Shown piece by piece: positions 19,904-29,280 of a stretch of DNA of 64,000 nt. The position numbers and the translations under genes were made by a program. Source of the stretch: Flavobacteriaceae bacterium. GTDB taxonomy: Bacteria > Bacteroidota > Bacteroidia > Flavobacteriales > Flavobacteriaceae. Position 1 is the first letter of the stretch. Every line of letters begins with the position of its first letter. The notes beneath the pieces were generated by a model, which worked only from the letters and a program-made list of their open reading frames with translations, did no database searches and was not told the origin of the DNA. The stretch covers positions 1 to 64,000 of the forward strand of contig JAUXPJ010000001.1 in NCBI GenBank assembly GCA_030683815.1, given 5' to 3'.

Positions 19904-22168
19904 TTAATTATTCTGTTTTTTGATTAAATTCAAAGCACTCCCTGCTTTAAACCATTCAATCTGACCTTCATTATAAGAATGATTAGCTAAAATTGAATCT
20001 TTTGTTCCATCTTCATGAACAATTTCTATCGTCAAAGGTTTTCCTGGAGTGAAATCAACTAAATCGATAAAGTTGAAAGTATCATTTTCCATAATTTTAT
20101 CATAATCAGCTTCATTGGCAAATGTTAAGCCCAACATTCCCTGTTTTTTAAGATTGGTTTCATGAATACGCGCAAATGATTTTACCAAAACAACTTTAAC
20201 GCCTAAATGACGAGGTTGCATAGCGGCATGTTCTCTGGAAGATCCTTCTCCATAATTATGATCACCTACCACAATTGTCGGAATTTGATTTGCTTTATAA
20301 ACCCTTTGAACATCTGGAACAGCTCCATATTCACCAGTTAACTGATTTTTGACTAAATTGGTTTTTTGATTAAAAGCATTTACCGCTCCTATTAAAGTAT
20401 TATTGGCAATATTGTCTAAATGCCCACGGAAACGCAACCAAGGTCCGGCCATTGAAATATGATCGGTAGTACATTTTCCAAATGCTTTAATCAATAATTT
20501 AGCACTGGTGATATTTTTACCATCCCAAGCTTGGAAAGGTTCTAACAATTGTAATCTTTCAGAATTAGCGGCTACTTTTACTTCAACTTTACTTCCGTCT
20601 TCGGCAGGAGCGATAAATCCGGCATCTTCTACATCAAATCCCAAGAGTGGTAATTCAAAACCCGATGGTTCATCGAGTTTAACAGCTACCCCATTTTCAT
20701 TGATTAATGTATCGGTTAACGGATTAAAATCCAATCGACCGGCAATGGCTAAAGCAGTTACAATTTCTGGTGAACCTACAAAAGCTAAGGTATTTGGATT
20801 TCCATCAGCCCGTTTAGCAAAGTTTCTATTGAATGAGTGTACAATGGTATTTCTTTCTTGTTTTTCAGCTCCTACTCTATCCCACATTCCGATACACGGT
20901 CCGCAAGCATTGGCAAAAACAGTTGCTCCAATGGTATCAAAAATTTTGATAAATCCGTCTCTTTCAACCGTGTACCGAACCTGTTCAGAACCGGGAGTAA
21001 TCATGAATTCTGCCTTGGTTTTTAAGTTCTTATCTGCTACTTGTTTAGCTAAAGAAGCTGCTCTGGAAATATCTTCATACGATGAATTGGTACAAGAGCC
21101 AATTAATCCAACTTCAATATCCAATGGCCAATTATTTTTGATGGCTTCCTCTTTCATTTTTGAAATTGGAGTTGCTAAATCTGGTGTAAATGGTCCGTTT
21201 AAATGTGGCTCCAATTCAGATAAATTGATTTCTATCACTTGATCAAAATACAATTCCGGATTTTGATAAACCTCAGGGTCTGCAGTTAAATATTCTTTAA
21301 CGACATTGGCAGCATCGGCAACATCACTTCTATCTGTAGAACGTAAGTAGCGTTCCATTGATTCATCATAACCAAAAGTTGAAGTAGTTGCGCCAACTTC
21401 TGCGCCCATATTACAAATAGTTCCTTTTCCTGTACAAGAAAGTGAAATAGCTCCCTCACCAAAATATTCGATAATAGCGCCAGTTCCTCCTTTAACAGTT
21501 AAAATACCTGCCACTTTAAGAATAATATCTTTCGGAGCTGTCCAGCCCGATAATTTTCCGGTAAGTTTTACCCCAATTAATTTAGGAAATTTTAATTCCC
21601 AAGCCATACCAGCCATTACATCAACAGCGTCAGCTCCTCCCACTCCAATAGCAATCATTCCTAATCCACCGGCATTTACGGTATGTGAATCTGTTCCTAT
21701 CATCATTCCGCCCGGAAATGCATAATTTTCTAATACTACTTGATGGATAATCCCTGCTCCCGGTTTCCAAAATCCGATTCCGTATTTATTGGAAACAGAT
21801 TCTAAGAAATTAAAAACTTCATTACTGCTTTCATTAGCGCGTTTTAAATCGGTGGCAGCATCAACTTTTGCCTGAATTAAATGGTCGCAATGAACCGTAG
21901 TTGGAACCGCAACTGTTTTTTTACCGGCATGCATAAATTGCAATAAAGCCATTTGAGCGGTTGCATCTTGACAGGCAATTCGATCTGGTGCAAAATCTAC
22001 ATAATCTTTACCTCTTTCAAAGGCAGTTACAGTTTTACCATCCCAAAGATGATTATAAAGTATTTTTTCTGATAATGTCAAAGGTTTTCCAACTATTTCT
22101 CTCGCTTTATCAACTCGATCTTTCATCTGGTTGTAAACGCCATGAATCATTTCAATATCAAAGGCCAT
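19904..22168 (-). CDS. aconitate hydratase (mitochondrial-type)
   Basis: This TCA cycle enzyme interconverts citrate and isocitrate through a [4Fe-4S] cluster. The 754-residue length matches mitochondrial-type aconitase rather than the about 890-residue AcnA/IRP type or AcnB. Cluster-ligand cysteines are in [10 protein letters not shown] and [13 protein letters not shown]. The C-terminal swivel domain carries [12 protein letters not shown] promoter-like TAATTTTG lies at 22205-22212 on the minus strand, 37 bases upstream of the start. Confidence 0.96.
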   Translation of the reverse strand: MAFDIEMIHGVYNQMKDRVDKAREIVGKPLTLSEKILYNHLWDGKTVTAFERGKDYVDFAPDRIACQDATAQMALLQFMHAGKKTVAVPTTVHCDHLIQAKVDAATDLKRANESSNEVFNFLESVSNKYGIGFWKPGAGIIHQVVLENYAFPGGMMIGTDSHTVNAGGLGMIAIGVGGADAVDVMAGMAWELKFPKLIGVKLTGKLSGWTAPKDIILKVAGILTVKGGTGAIIEYFGEGAISLSCTGKGTICNMGAEVGATTSTFGYDESMERYLRSTDRSDVADAANVVKEYLTADPEVYQNPELYFDQVIEINLSELEPHLNGPFTPDLATPISKMKEEAIKNNWPLDIEVGLIGSCTNSSYEDISRAASLAKQVADKNLKTKAEFMITPGSEQVRYTVERDGFIKIFDTIGATVFANACGPCIGMWDRVGAEKQERNTIVHSFNRNFAKRADGNPNTLAFVGSPEIVTALAIAGRLDFNPLTDTLINENGVAVKLDEPSGFELPLLGFDVEDAGFIAPAEDGSKVEVKVAANSERLQLLEPFQAWDGKNITSAKLLIKAFGKCTTDHISMAGPWLRFRGHLDNIANNTLIGAVNAFNQKTNLVKNQLTGEYGAVPDVQRVYKANQIPTIVVGDHNYGEGSSREHAAMQPRHLGVKVVLVKSFARIHETNLKKQGMLGLTFANEADYDKIMENDTFNFIDLVDFTPGKPLTIEIVHEDGTKDSILANHSYNEGQIEWFKAGSALNLIKKQNN

Positions 22169-22479
22169 ATTTTTTATTTTTAAGTTGTTAAATCAATTAT
22201 TTTGCAAAATTAAGCAAATCAATTTAAAATTAAAAATCTTTAATAGATTAGTTCAATATTTAAAAATTATTGAAGTTTTTATTAATTATGATGAATTTAA
22301 TTTCTAATAATGAAATATTCGTTAAAAATATTAAGTATTATTCAATTTGAAATACCATCACTTTAACCTATTCAAATGTTCTGTTTGAAATCGCTTTTTT
22401 ATTTGATAAAATTGACCGATTTCGTTTTGACAATAAACATCATTTTAACGAAATAAAAAGAATTTTAGAGATAAAAAAA
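22169..22479. other. intergenic, aconitase upstream region
   Basis: This is an AT-rich gap between rnpB and aconitase, both on the minus strand. It contains a minus-strand TAATTTTGC element at 22204-22212 that fits the Bacteroidetes -7 box, with no clear -33 TTTG. I see no ORF, no RNA fold and no strong terminator for rnpB other than an A/T-rich tail. Confidence 0.4.
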
Positions 22480-22794
22480 GTAGATCTGTAAGCCGGATTC
22501 TGTTTCTTAAAACTTCGCAAACTCAGTTTTTTTTAGAATTCTTATCATTTATCTAAACTAATAATTACTTATCAGTTTTAGCTGCCTACCCCTTGAAATT
22601 GAGCGAGTAACTCTTAAACTTCAATATACATGGCATTTCACCGCATAGAGTTTACCTGATTTCACTACAGCCGAACTGTACATCCTTTCTGTTGCACTTG
22701 TCCTCGGTTCACACCGGGCGGTCATTATCCGCTATGCTACTCTATGGTGTCCGGACTTTCCTCTCCGATTTATCGGAGCGATAAGACGATCTAC
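22480..22794 (-). ncRNA. rnpB: RNase P RNA, class A
   Basis: This is the catalytic RNA that trims tRNA 5' leaders. On the minus strand it starts gtagatcgtcttatcgctcc and contains the invariant gaggaaagtccggac, the acagaaagga / gttcggctg segments, the ggggtaggcagct region and the 3' attccggcttacagatctac. The ends gtagatc and gatctac pair to form P1. A TACCTTTGC box at 22800-22808 ends 6 bases before the 5' end, matching the -7 element. Confidence 0.95.
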
Positions 22795-22799
22795 TTTTT

Positions 22800-22808
22800 G
22801 CAAAGGTA
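22800..22808 (-). promoter_or_regulatory. -7 box of the rnpB promoter
   Basis: TACCTTTGC on the minus strand fits TAnnTTTGc and sits the expected 6-7 bases before the predicted RNase P RNA 5' end. No clear TTTG -33 box is visible at the right distance. Confidence 0.55.
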
Positions 22809-22820
22809 CAAATTATAAAC

Positions 22821-22847
22821 AAAAAAACCCACTCAAGAATGAGTGGG
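22821..22847 (-). terminator. rho-independent terminator between dnaJ and rnpB
   Basis: On the minus strand, cccactc and gagtggg form a 7-bp stem with a 6-base loop, followed by seven T. It separates dnaJ transcription from rnpB, and it also closes a possible short transcript that starts near 22,892. Confidence 0.88.
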
Positions 22848-22898
22848 AAAATTGCTATGAAAAAGAAAAAGTACCATCAGAATAATCTGATGATGGGA

Positions 22899-22930
22899 CA
22901 AATATAATAAGTTAATTATTTTAATGCAAA
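22899..22930 (-). promoter_or_regulatory. promoter-like sequence upstream of a terminated short unit
   Basis: On the minus strand, TTTG (22927-22930) and TATATTTG (22899-22906) are separated by 20 bases, a full match to the Bacteroidetes consensus. The only thing downstream before the terminator at 22821 is a hairpin (catcag/ctgatg, 22875-22892). A roughly 70-base RNA could be made from here. Confidence 0.5.
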
Positions 22931-22947
22931 TATTTTTTCATTTTTTT

Positions 22948-24057
22948 TCATGAAAACATATCTTTTACTTTATCAAAAAAAGATTTATCAGTACTACTGG
23001 GGTTTGGAATAAAATTTTCGTCATGTAACATTTCTTCAAAGAAATCTTTTTGTTTCTTTGAAAGTGTTTTTGGAGTCCAAACATTAACATGAATTAACAA
23101 ATCACCTTCTCCATAATGTTCTATACTTGGTAATCCTTTTCCTCTTAAACGAAGAATTTTTCCGGATTGAGTTCCTTCATCTATTTTAATTTTAACTTTT
23201 CCTGTTACTGTTTCTATTTCCTTATTAACACCTAAAGCTGCTTCCGGAAAACTGATGTATAAATCATAATGTAAATTAGAACCTTCACGTTTTAATTTTT
23301 CATGTTCAATTTCTTCAATAATTACAATTAAATCGCCAGAAACGAAATTTGAACCGGGCGCATCATTACCTTTTCCGGTTACTTTTAATTGAACGCCATC
23401 AGAAACTCCCGGCGGAATTTTAATGGAAACGGTTTCTTCTTGAAGAATCAATCCATTTTCATCTGAACCTGTTGGTTTATAATTGAGTTGTTGTCCGGCA
23501 CCATGACATGATGGACAAGTACTGCTCGTTTGCATTCTGCCTAAAATAGTTTGTGCAACTCGCATAACCTGACCGCTGCCATTACAAGTACCGCAGGTTT
23601 TATAGGTTACACCACCTGCCTGAACTTTTCTTTTAACTTTAACCTTTTTCTCTACACCTTTTGCAATTTCCTCTAAAGTCAATTTTACACGAATCCTTAA
23701 ATTGCTTCCTTTAACGCGAACTCTTCCACTTGATCTTCCTCCACCTCCAAAAGCACTTCCAAAAATATCTCCAAACTGACTGAAAATATCTTCCATATTC
23801 ATATGTCCGCCATAATGACCTCCTCCGCCGCCATTTTCAAAAGCGGCATGCCCGTATTGGTCATATCGCGCTTTTTTATTGTCATCACTTAAAACCTCAT
23901 AAGCTTCGGCTGCCAATTTAAATTTTTCTTCGGCCTCTTTATTATTCGGATTTTTATCCGGGTGAAATTCAATAGCTTTTTTGCGGTACGCTTTTTTGAT
24001 TTCAGCCGCATTGGCTGATTTATTAATTCCCAATATTTCGTAATAATCTTGCTTCAT
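22948..24057 (-). CDS. dnaJ: chaperone DnaJ with a reduced zinc domain
   Basis: This is the J-domain co-chaperone that delivers substrates to DnaK and stimulates its ATPase. It has 369 residues. The J domain holds HPD at 32-34 and is followed by a Gly/Phe-rich linker (about 75-110). The zinc region contains only two CxxCxGxG motifs (155-162 and 181-188) instead of the usual four. By spacing these correspond to motifs 2 and 3, which form zinc centre II; motifs 1 and 4 (centre I) are missing. The C-terminal substrate domains and dimerisation tail are present. The gene lies 10 bp downstream of grpE in one operon. Confidence 0.94.
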   Translation of the reverse strand: MKQDYYEILGINKSANAAEIKKAYRKKAIEFHPDKNPNNKEAEEKFKLAAEAYEVLSDDNKKARYDQYGHAAFENGGGGGHYGGHMNMEDIFSQFGDIFGSAFGGGGRSSGRVRVKGSNLRIRVKLTLEEIAKGVEKKVKVKRKVQAGGVTYKTCGTCNGSGQVMRVAQTILGRMQTSSTCPSCHGAGQQLNYKPTGSDENGLILQEETVSIKIPPGVSDGVQLKVTGKGNDAPGSNFVSGDLIVIIEEIEHEKLKREGSNLHYDLYISFPEAALGVNKEIETVTGKVKIKIDEGTQSGKILRLRGKGLPSIEHYGEGDLLIHVNVWTPKTLSKKQKDFFEEMLHDENFIPNPSSTDKSFFDKVKDMFS

Positions 24058-24067
24058 TTTATATTTT

Positions 24068-24616
24068 TTATTGTCCTGTTATTACTTTAGGAAAACGGAT
24101 AATTTTATCACCTAATTTGTAACCTTTTTCAATTACTTCTACAATTTTTCCCTTTAATTCAGGTGTTGGAGCAGGAATTATGGTAATGGCTTCATGTTGA
24201 TCAGCATTAAAAATATCACCAGATTTAACCACAATCTCCTCTAAGCCTTTTTGTTTAAGAGTTGATTTAAATTTATTTTGAATCAATTCTACCCCTTTCA
24301 ATAAATTTTTGTCCTTTACTTTTGTAATTTCAGCAACAGCTCTGTCAAAATCATCCAAAATAGGAATCAAAACGGTCATCAATTCTTGATTGGCTGTTTT
24401 GTAAAGCTCTATCCTTTCTTTAGAAGTTCTTCTTTTGTAGTTTTCAAATTCTGCAAAAAGTCGAAGAAATTTATCTTTTTCAAGTATTAATAAATCTGCA
24501 TCAGAAATTACTTCTTCAACCTTTTCTTCTTCATTTATTTGTTCAAGCGTTTCCTGAGTTTCTACAATATCCTCAAATTTTGACTTTTCTGCTTCTTTTT
24601 TAGCTTTTTCGTTCAT
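24068..24616 (-). CDS. grpE: nucleotide exchange factor GrpE
   Basis: This is the DnaK nucleotide exchange factor. The 182-residue protein has an acidic, charged N-terminal region (about 1-40), a long coiled-coil helix (about 40-95, containing [13 protein letters not shown]) and the C-terminal beta domain with [17 protein letters not shown] and [16 protein letters not shown]. It is directly upstream of dnaJ (10-bp gap). DnaK is not in the window. Confidence 0.96.
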   Translation of the reverse strand: MNEKAKKEAEKSKFEDIVETQETLEQINEEEKVEEVISDADLLILEKDKFLRLFAEFENYKRRTSKERIELYKTANQELMTVLIPILDDFDRAVAEITKVKDKNLLKGVELIQNKFKSTLKQKGLEEIVVKSGDIFNADQHEAITIIPAPTPELKGKIVEVIEKGYKLGDKIIRFPKVITGQ

Positions 24617-24695
24617 AAATTAACTGCTTATATTTTTAATGATTTTTTCCAGCAAATTCATTGCCATAATTTAAAAAGTGTCAAATTGTCATTAT

Positions 24696-24722
24696 AAAAA
24701 ATTCCCGCTAAGAGCGGGAAAA
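24696..24722 (-). terminator. rho-independent terminator of murA
   Basis: On the minus strand, ttcccgct and agcgggaa form an 8-bp stem with a 3-base loop followed by six T. It begins 3 bases after the murA stop. Confidence 0.9.
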
Positions 24723-24724
24723 TA

Positions 24725-26032
24725 TCAATCTATTCTTTCGATTTTAGCTCCGATTGCACGCAATCGTTCGTCAATTCGTTCATATCCCCTATCGATTTGC
24801 TCAATATTTTGGATGATACTGGTTCCTTTTGCTGATAATGCAGCGATTAACAATGAAACACCGGCTCTAATATCTGGTGAAGATAAAGTTGCTCCTCTTA
24901 AAGGATATTCGTGGTTCATTCCTATAACTGTAGCGCGATGTGGGTCACAAAGGATTATTTTAGCTCCCATATCAATTAGTTTATCAACAAAAAACAAGCG
25001 GCTTTCAAACATTTTTTGATGAATCAAAACACTCCCATTTGCTTGGGTAGCAACTACTAAAACAATGCTCAATAAATCGGGTGTAAATCCCGGCCAAGGC
25101 GCATCTGAAACGGTTAAAATAGAACCGTCAATATACTTTTGAATTTTATAGTTTTTTTGAGCCGGAATATAAATATCATTACCTTTTCGTTCTAATTTAA
25201 TTCCTAATTTTTGAAATACTCGCGGAATAATTCCTAAATTATCCCAACTTACATTTTTGATGGTCAGTTCTGATTTTGTAATCGCAGCCATCCCGATCCA
25301 ACTACCAATTTCAATCATATCCGGCAAAATGTGATGTGTACATCCGTGAAGATTTTTAACTCCTTCTATGGTCAGCAAGTTGGAACCTATTCCTTCTATA
25401 TGAGCTCCCATACTATTCAGCATTTTACATAGTTGTTGAATGTAAGGTTCGCAAGCAGCATTGTAAACAGTGGTAGTTCCTTTAGCCAAAACGGCTGCCA
25501 TAATGATATTGGCTGTTCCGGTTACTGAAGCTTCATCAAGTAACATTGAAGTTCCTTTTAACTCTTTTGCTTCTACTCCATAGAAATGTTCTTCTTCGTT
25601 GAAACGAAATTTAGCTCCTAAATTGATAAAACCTTCAAAGTGCGTATCCAATCTTCTTCGACCAATTTTATCGCCTCCGGGACGTGGAATGTATCCCTTT
25701 CCGAAGCGACCCAATAAAGGACCTACCAACATGATGGATCCTCTTAACGAACTTCCATCTCTCTTAAATTCTTCTGATTCTAAATATTTTAAATTGATAT
25801 CATCAGCTTGAAATTCATATGAATTGGAATCAAGTTTATTGACTTTAACGCCTAATTCACCTAAAATAAATATTAATTTATTGACATCTAAAATATTTGG
25901 AATGTTGTGAATGATAACTTTTTCTGGAGTCAGTAAAACAGCACAAACAATTTGTAGGGCTTCATTCTTGGCTCCTTGCGGTGTAATTTCACCGGATAAA
26001 GGAAAACCTCCTTCAATTTTAAATTTTGCCAT
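24725..26032 (-). CDS. murA: UDP-N-acetylglucosamine 1-carboxyvinyltransferase MurA (Asp active-site form)
   Basis: This enzyme transfers enolpyruvate from PEP to UDP-GlcNAc, the first committed step of peptidoglycan synthesis. The 435-residue length and the K-N-E in QGAKNEALQ (22-24) are standard. The active-site loop reads RPGGDKIGRRRLDTHF, so the position of E. coli Cys115 is Asp121. Asp is a functional substitute in other bacteria and removes the fosfomycin alkylation target, so intrinsic fosfomycin resistance at the target level is expected. It is transcribed with the DUF4290 gene, 3 bp apart, and ends at a strong terminator. Confidence 0.96.
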   Translation of the reverse strand: MAKFKIEGGFPLSGEITPQGAKNEALQIVCAVLLTPEKVIIHNIPNILDVNKLIFILGELGVKVNKLDSNSYEFQADDINLKYLESEEFKRDGSSLRGSIMLVGPLLGRFGKGYIPRPGGDKIGRRRLDTHFEGFINLGAKFRFNEEEHFYGVEAKELKGTSMLLDEASVTGTANIIMAAVLAKGTTTVYNAACEPYIQQLCKMLNSMGAHIEGIGSNLLTIEGVKNLHGCTHHILPDMIEIGSWIGMAAITKSELTIKNVSWDNLGIIPRVFQKLGIKLERKGNDIYIPAQKNYKIQKYIDGSILTVSDAPWPGFTPDLLSIVLVVATQANGSVLIHQKMFESRLFFVDKLIDMGAKIILCDPHRATVIGMNHEYPLRGATLSSPDIRAGVSLLIAALSAKGTSIIQNIEQIDRGYERIDERLRAIGAKIERID

Positions 26033-26035
26033 AGA

Positions 26036-26659
26036 CTAATTTCTTGATTTTTTTGAGAAATGTTTTTTTGATTTTGTAAAACTTTTCTTTTGTTTTGAAT
26101 CAATTGGGACATCAACTGTAAGTTCCGTAGTTTCCGGTAGTGATAAATTTCCTTTAGATAATTCATTTAAATGTGTCAATATTACTTTGTCATCAACGGT
26201 ATCTTTATTCCATAAAAGATAACATTTTTTCATATGATTTGCGATGGTCAAAATCAATAAATCTTTCATTTCATTATCTTCCCAACCAATGGCAACGTCA
26301 ATCATAATTTGGATATTATTTCCGTAAAATCTATATTTTGATGCTGACTTTGGATAAGCTAAACGCTCAGGTTTTTCTAACAATACTTCTTTCGTAAGCT
26401 TTTCGTAGGGCGCATCAACATCCAATTCAAAATTGGACATGATAAATAGCTGATCCCAAAGTTTGTGTTTAAAATCAGGAACATCTCTTAAATGGGGTTG
26501 TAAATTTCCCATTACATCAATAATAGCCAATGCCATTGTATTGCGTTCTTCTTTGCTTTCCAGGGTTTTACAATGATTGATTATTTTCTGAATATGGCGT
26601 CCATATTCCGGTATTATCAAATGTTCCCTTTCGGTGTTGTATTCTAGTTCAAAATCCAT
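26036..26659 (-). CDS. DUF4290 family protein
   Basis: This is a 207-residue soluble protein of the Bacteroidetes-specific DUF4290 family. The conserved N-terminal half reads YNTEREHLIIPEYGRHIQKI, and the C-terminus is Lys/Ser-rich and likely disordered (about 185-207). I see no catalytic motif. Its placement immediately upstream of murA hints at a cell-envelope or translation-coupled role, but no function is known to me. A TTTG-N19-TAACTTTC promoter lies 24-54 bases upstream. Confidence 0.85.
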   Translation of the reverse strand: MDFELEYNTEREHLIIPEYGRHIQKIINHCKTLESKEERNTMALAIIDVMGNLQPHLRDVPDFKHKLWDQLFIMSNFELDVDAPYEKLTKEVLLEKPERLAYPKSASKYRFYGNNIQIMIDVAIGWEDNEMKDLLILTIANHMKKCYLLWNKDTVDDKVILTHLNELSKGNLSLPETTELTVDVPIDSKQKKSFTKSKKHFSKKSRN

Positions 26660-26682
26660 AGAAGTGTATTTTAACTTATGAG

Positions 26683-26713
26683 GAAAGTTATTTTTTTTAA
26701 TTAAAGATGCAAA
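26683..26713 (-). promoter_or_regulatory. promoter of the DUF4290-murA operon
   Basis: On the minus strand, TTTG (26710-26713) and TAACTTTC (26683-26690) are separated by 19 bases, close to the consensus TTTG-N19-TAnnTTTG with one mismatch in the -7 box. Confidence 0.55.
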
Positions 26714-26739
26714 TTAACACATTTATTTGGGTTTCACAA

Positions 26740-29025
26740 TTATATCAGTTGCAGTTTAGCAAACTGAAGCAATAATTTTTTGATACCTGCATTTTCAAAT
26801 TTTATTTCAGCTTTTCTATTGGGGCCTGTACCATCTAAACTTAAAACTTCTCCTTTTCCAAAGGTTTCATGAATAACAAAACTTCCCATTTGAATATTGG
26901 CAATTTCACCTTGAGTTTTGGGTTTTATTTCAGATACTTTCTTTAGATTTTTTGGAATATTTATCGATATTTTTGGTTGAATTACCGGATTTTTTGTTTC
27001 AAAAATATCAGGTTTTAAAAAGCTTGAAGTTCTTGATGAGTTGTTATTATTTTTTTGTTTACCGATGAATTCGGTGTACTTATCATCGATTTCTTCAATA
27101 AATCTACTGGGCTCAGTATCATTAAATTGACCCCATCTACTTCTATAAAGAGAATAAGTAACATATACCTTAATTTCTGCACGCGTCAACGCAACATAAA
27201 ATAACCGGCGTTCTTCTTCAATTTCACTTCTGGTGTTGATACTCATGGCCGATGGAAATAAATTTTCTTCCAATCCAACAATATAAACCACTTTAAATTC
27301 CAATCCTTTTGCCATATGAACGGTCATCAAAGAAACCGTATTTTTGGCTTCGGGATCTTCTTTGTCAAAATCGGTGGCTAAGGCAACATTTTGAAGAAAA
27401 TTGGTAAGCGATGTGTCTCCATCCGCTAAATCTTGTTGTTCGATGATAAAAAAGCGAATTCCGTTGAGCAACTCCTCCACATTTTCTATTCTGCCGGTCG
27501 ATTCAAAAGCATCTTCTTTCTTTAATTCATTGATTAAAAATGTTTTATTTACTACCTGATTGGCAACTTCAAAAGCATCATCAGTTTGAGAAAAGATTTT
27601 TAAACTTTTGATGAGCATCGCAAAATCTGACAATTTTTGTCTGGTTCCTGAATTGATGCCAACATCTATTTTTTCAATGTTTTCGGCGATATAGAATAAA
27701 GAAACGTTTAATTCATTGGCTTTGACAATAAGTCGGTCAATAGTTGTCTGCCCGATTCCTCTGGCCGGATAATTGATAATTCGTTTAAACGCTTCTTCAT
27801 CGTTGTGGTTAATAATCAGCCGTAAATACGCCAATATATCTTTCACTTCTTTTCTCAGATAAAAAGAAACGCCACCGTAAATTCGGTATTTGATATTCTT
27901 TTTTCTAAGGGCTTCCTCAATGGCTCTAGACTGTGCATTGGTGCGGTAAAGTACCGCAAAATCTGTATTTTGAAGTTGATGTTGCATCTGATTTTCAAAA
28001 ATGGAACTTGCTACAAAATTCCCTTCTTCGGCTTCAGAATGGGTTTGAATTATTTTGATTTTTTCACCTTCATCATTGCCTGTCCAAATGGTTTTATCGA
28101 GTTTGGTTTTGTTATTTTCAATAACACTATTGGCGGCCGATACAATATTTTTAGTGGATCGATAATTTTGTTCTAATTTAAATATTTTGATATCAGCATA
28201 ATCTTTCTGAAAATTGAGAATATTTTGAATGTTTGCACCCCGAAAAGCATAAATACTTTGAGAATCGTCACCCACTACACAAATATTCTGAAAACGATCT
28301 GCCAAAGCTCTGACAATTAAGTATTGTGAATGGTTTGTATCTTGATACTCATCAACCAAAATATATCTAAATCTGTTTTGATATTTTGCCAATACTTCCG
28401 GGAAACGCGCTAAAAGTTCATTGGTTCTGAGTAATAAATCGTCAAAATCCATGGCACCGGCTTTAAAACAACGATCCACATATTGCTGATATACTTCACC
28501 CATTTTTGGTCTCATTGCGGCATTATCAGCCTCAATTAACTCAGGTGAATTATAATAGGCTTTTACGGTAATGAGGTTGTTTTTGTACTTAGAAATCCGA
28601 CCAAAAACTTGCTTTGGTTTATAAATTTCTTTGTCTAATTGCAGTTCTTTGATGATTGAAGTAATTAATTTTACAGAATCATCGGTGTCATAAATGGTAA
28701 AATTGGATGGAAATCCGAGTTTATCAGCTTCAAAACGAAGAATTTTGGCAAAAACCGCATGGAAAGTTCCCATCCAGATATTTTTTGCTTCACTCTCGCC
28801 TACCACACCGGCAATTCTATTTTTCATTTCTCTTGCCGCTTTATTGGTAAACGTGAGTGACAAAATTTGAAAAGGATCAACACCTTGTTGAATTAAATAA
28901 GCGATTTTATAGGTTAAAACACGGGTTTTTCCTGAACCTGCTCCGGCAATTATCATCATCGGACCTTCTTTCTGTAAGACGGCTTCTTGTTGTGGCGGGT
29001 TCAATAGATTTAAATAATTTTCCAA
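26740..29025 (-). CDS. ATP-dependent DNA helicase, PcrA/UvrD type
   Basis: This superfamily 1A 3'-5' helicase for repair and replication restart has 761 residues. Motif I is AGAGSGKTRV near 28-37, motif Ia LTFTNKAAREM, motif II LVDEYQDTN, motif III GDDSQSIYAFRGA and motif VI VALTRAE. The C-terminal Tudor-like RNAP-interaction region with GSFVIHETFGKGEVLSLDG is characteristic of PcrA. It is a stand-alone gene with its own consensus promoter. Confidence 0.94.
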   Translation of the reverse strand: MENYLNLLNPPQQEAVLQKEGPMMIIAGAGSGKTRVLTYKIAYLIQQGVDPFQILSLTFTNKAAREMKNRIAGVVGESEAKNIWMGTFHAVFAKILRFEADKLGFPSNFTIYDTDDSVKLITSIIKELQLDKEIYKPKQVFGRISKYKNNLITVKAYYNSPELIEADNAAMRPKMGEVYQQYVDRCFKAGAMDFDDLLLRTNELLARFPEVLAKYQNRFRYILVDEYQDTNHSQYLIVRALADRFQNICVVGDDSQSIYAFRGANIQNILNFQKDYADIKIFKLEQNYRSTKNIVSAANSVIENNKTKLDKTIWTGNDEGEKIKIIQTHSEAEEGNFVASSIFENQMQHQLQNTDFAVLYRTNAQSRAIEEALRKKNIKYRIYGGVSFYLRKEVKDILAYLRLIINHNDEEAFKRIINYPARGIGQTTIDRLIVKANELNVSLFYIAENIEKIDVGINSGTRQKLSDFAMLIKSLKIFSQTDDAFEVANQVVNKTFLINELKKEDAFESTGRIENVEELLNGIRFFIIEQQDLADGDTSLTNFLQNVALATDFDKEDPEAKNTVSLMTVHMAKGLEFKVVYIVGLEENLFPSAMSINTRSEIEEERRLFYVALTRAEIKVYVTYSLYRSRWGQFNDTEPSRFIEEIDDKYTEFIGKQKNNNNSSRTSSFLKPDIFETKNPVIQPKISINIPKNLKKVSEIKPKTQGEIANIQMGSFVIHETFGKGEVLSLDGTGPNRKAEIKFENAGIKKLLLQFAKLQLI

Positions 29026-29041
29026 CGGATTTTTTTGTTTT

Positions 29042-29072
29042 CAAAAGTACCATTACTATCTATAAAATACAA
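29042..29072 (-). promoter_or_regulatory. promoter of the PcrA/UvrD helicase gene
   Basis: On the minus strand, TTG (29070-29072) and TACTTTTG (29042-29049) are separated by 20 bases, matching the Bacteroidetes promoter form. It begins 17 bases upstream of the helicase start. Confidence 0.55.
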
Positions 29073-29092
29073 TTAAAGTTGTTGACAACTAT

Positions 29093-29128
29093 AATTTGAG
29101 AATTTGGAAATTTGAAAATTTGGAAATG
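29093..29128. repeat. 8-bp tandem repeat, 4.5 units
   Basis: The unit aatttgRR is repeated four and a half times (aatttgag, aatttgga, aatttgaa, aatttgga, aatg). It lies in the gap between the helicase promoter and the membrane protein gene. Confidence 0.7.
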
Positions 29129-29280
29129 AACTTAGAAACTAAGATTAAAAACAGAAGATTAAGGAAAAAGTTTTTAAATTCTATAATGATTTAAGGCAGT
29201 ATAAATAATTGACAATGAATAATTTATAATGATAAATTAAAAGTTAAAAATAATTCACCTAATCAACTATTGCCCAATAC

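Noticed and set aside
20508-21242. 244-residue open frame antisense to aconitase
   Set aside because: It lies fully inside the aconitase gene, has low-complexity Ser/Pro/Lys composition and no recognisable motif, so it is a shadow frame.
22838-22892. Leader peptide MVLFLFHSNFPTHS with attenuator
   Set aside because: Its stop falls in the terminator stem as in attenuators, but the next gene is rnpB, which has its own promoter and needs no amino-acid control. I treat it as chance.
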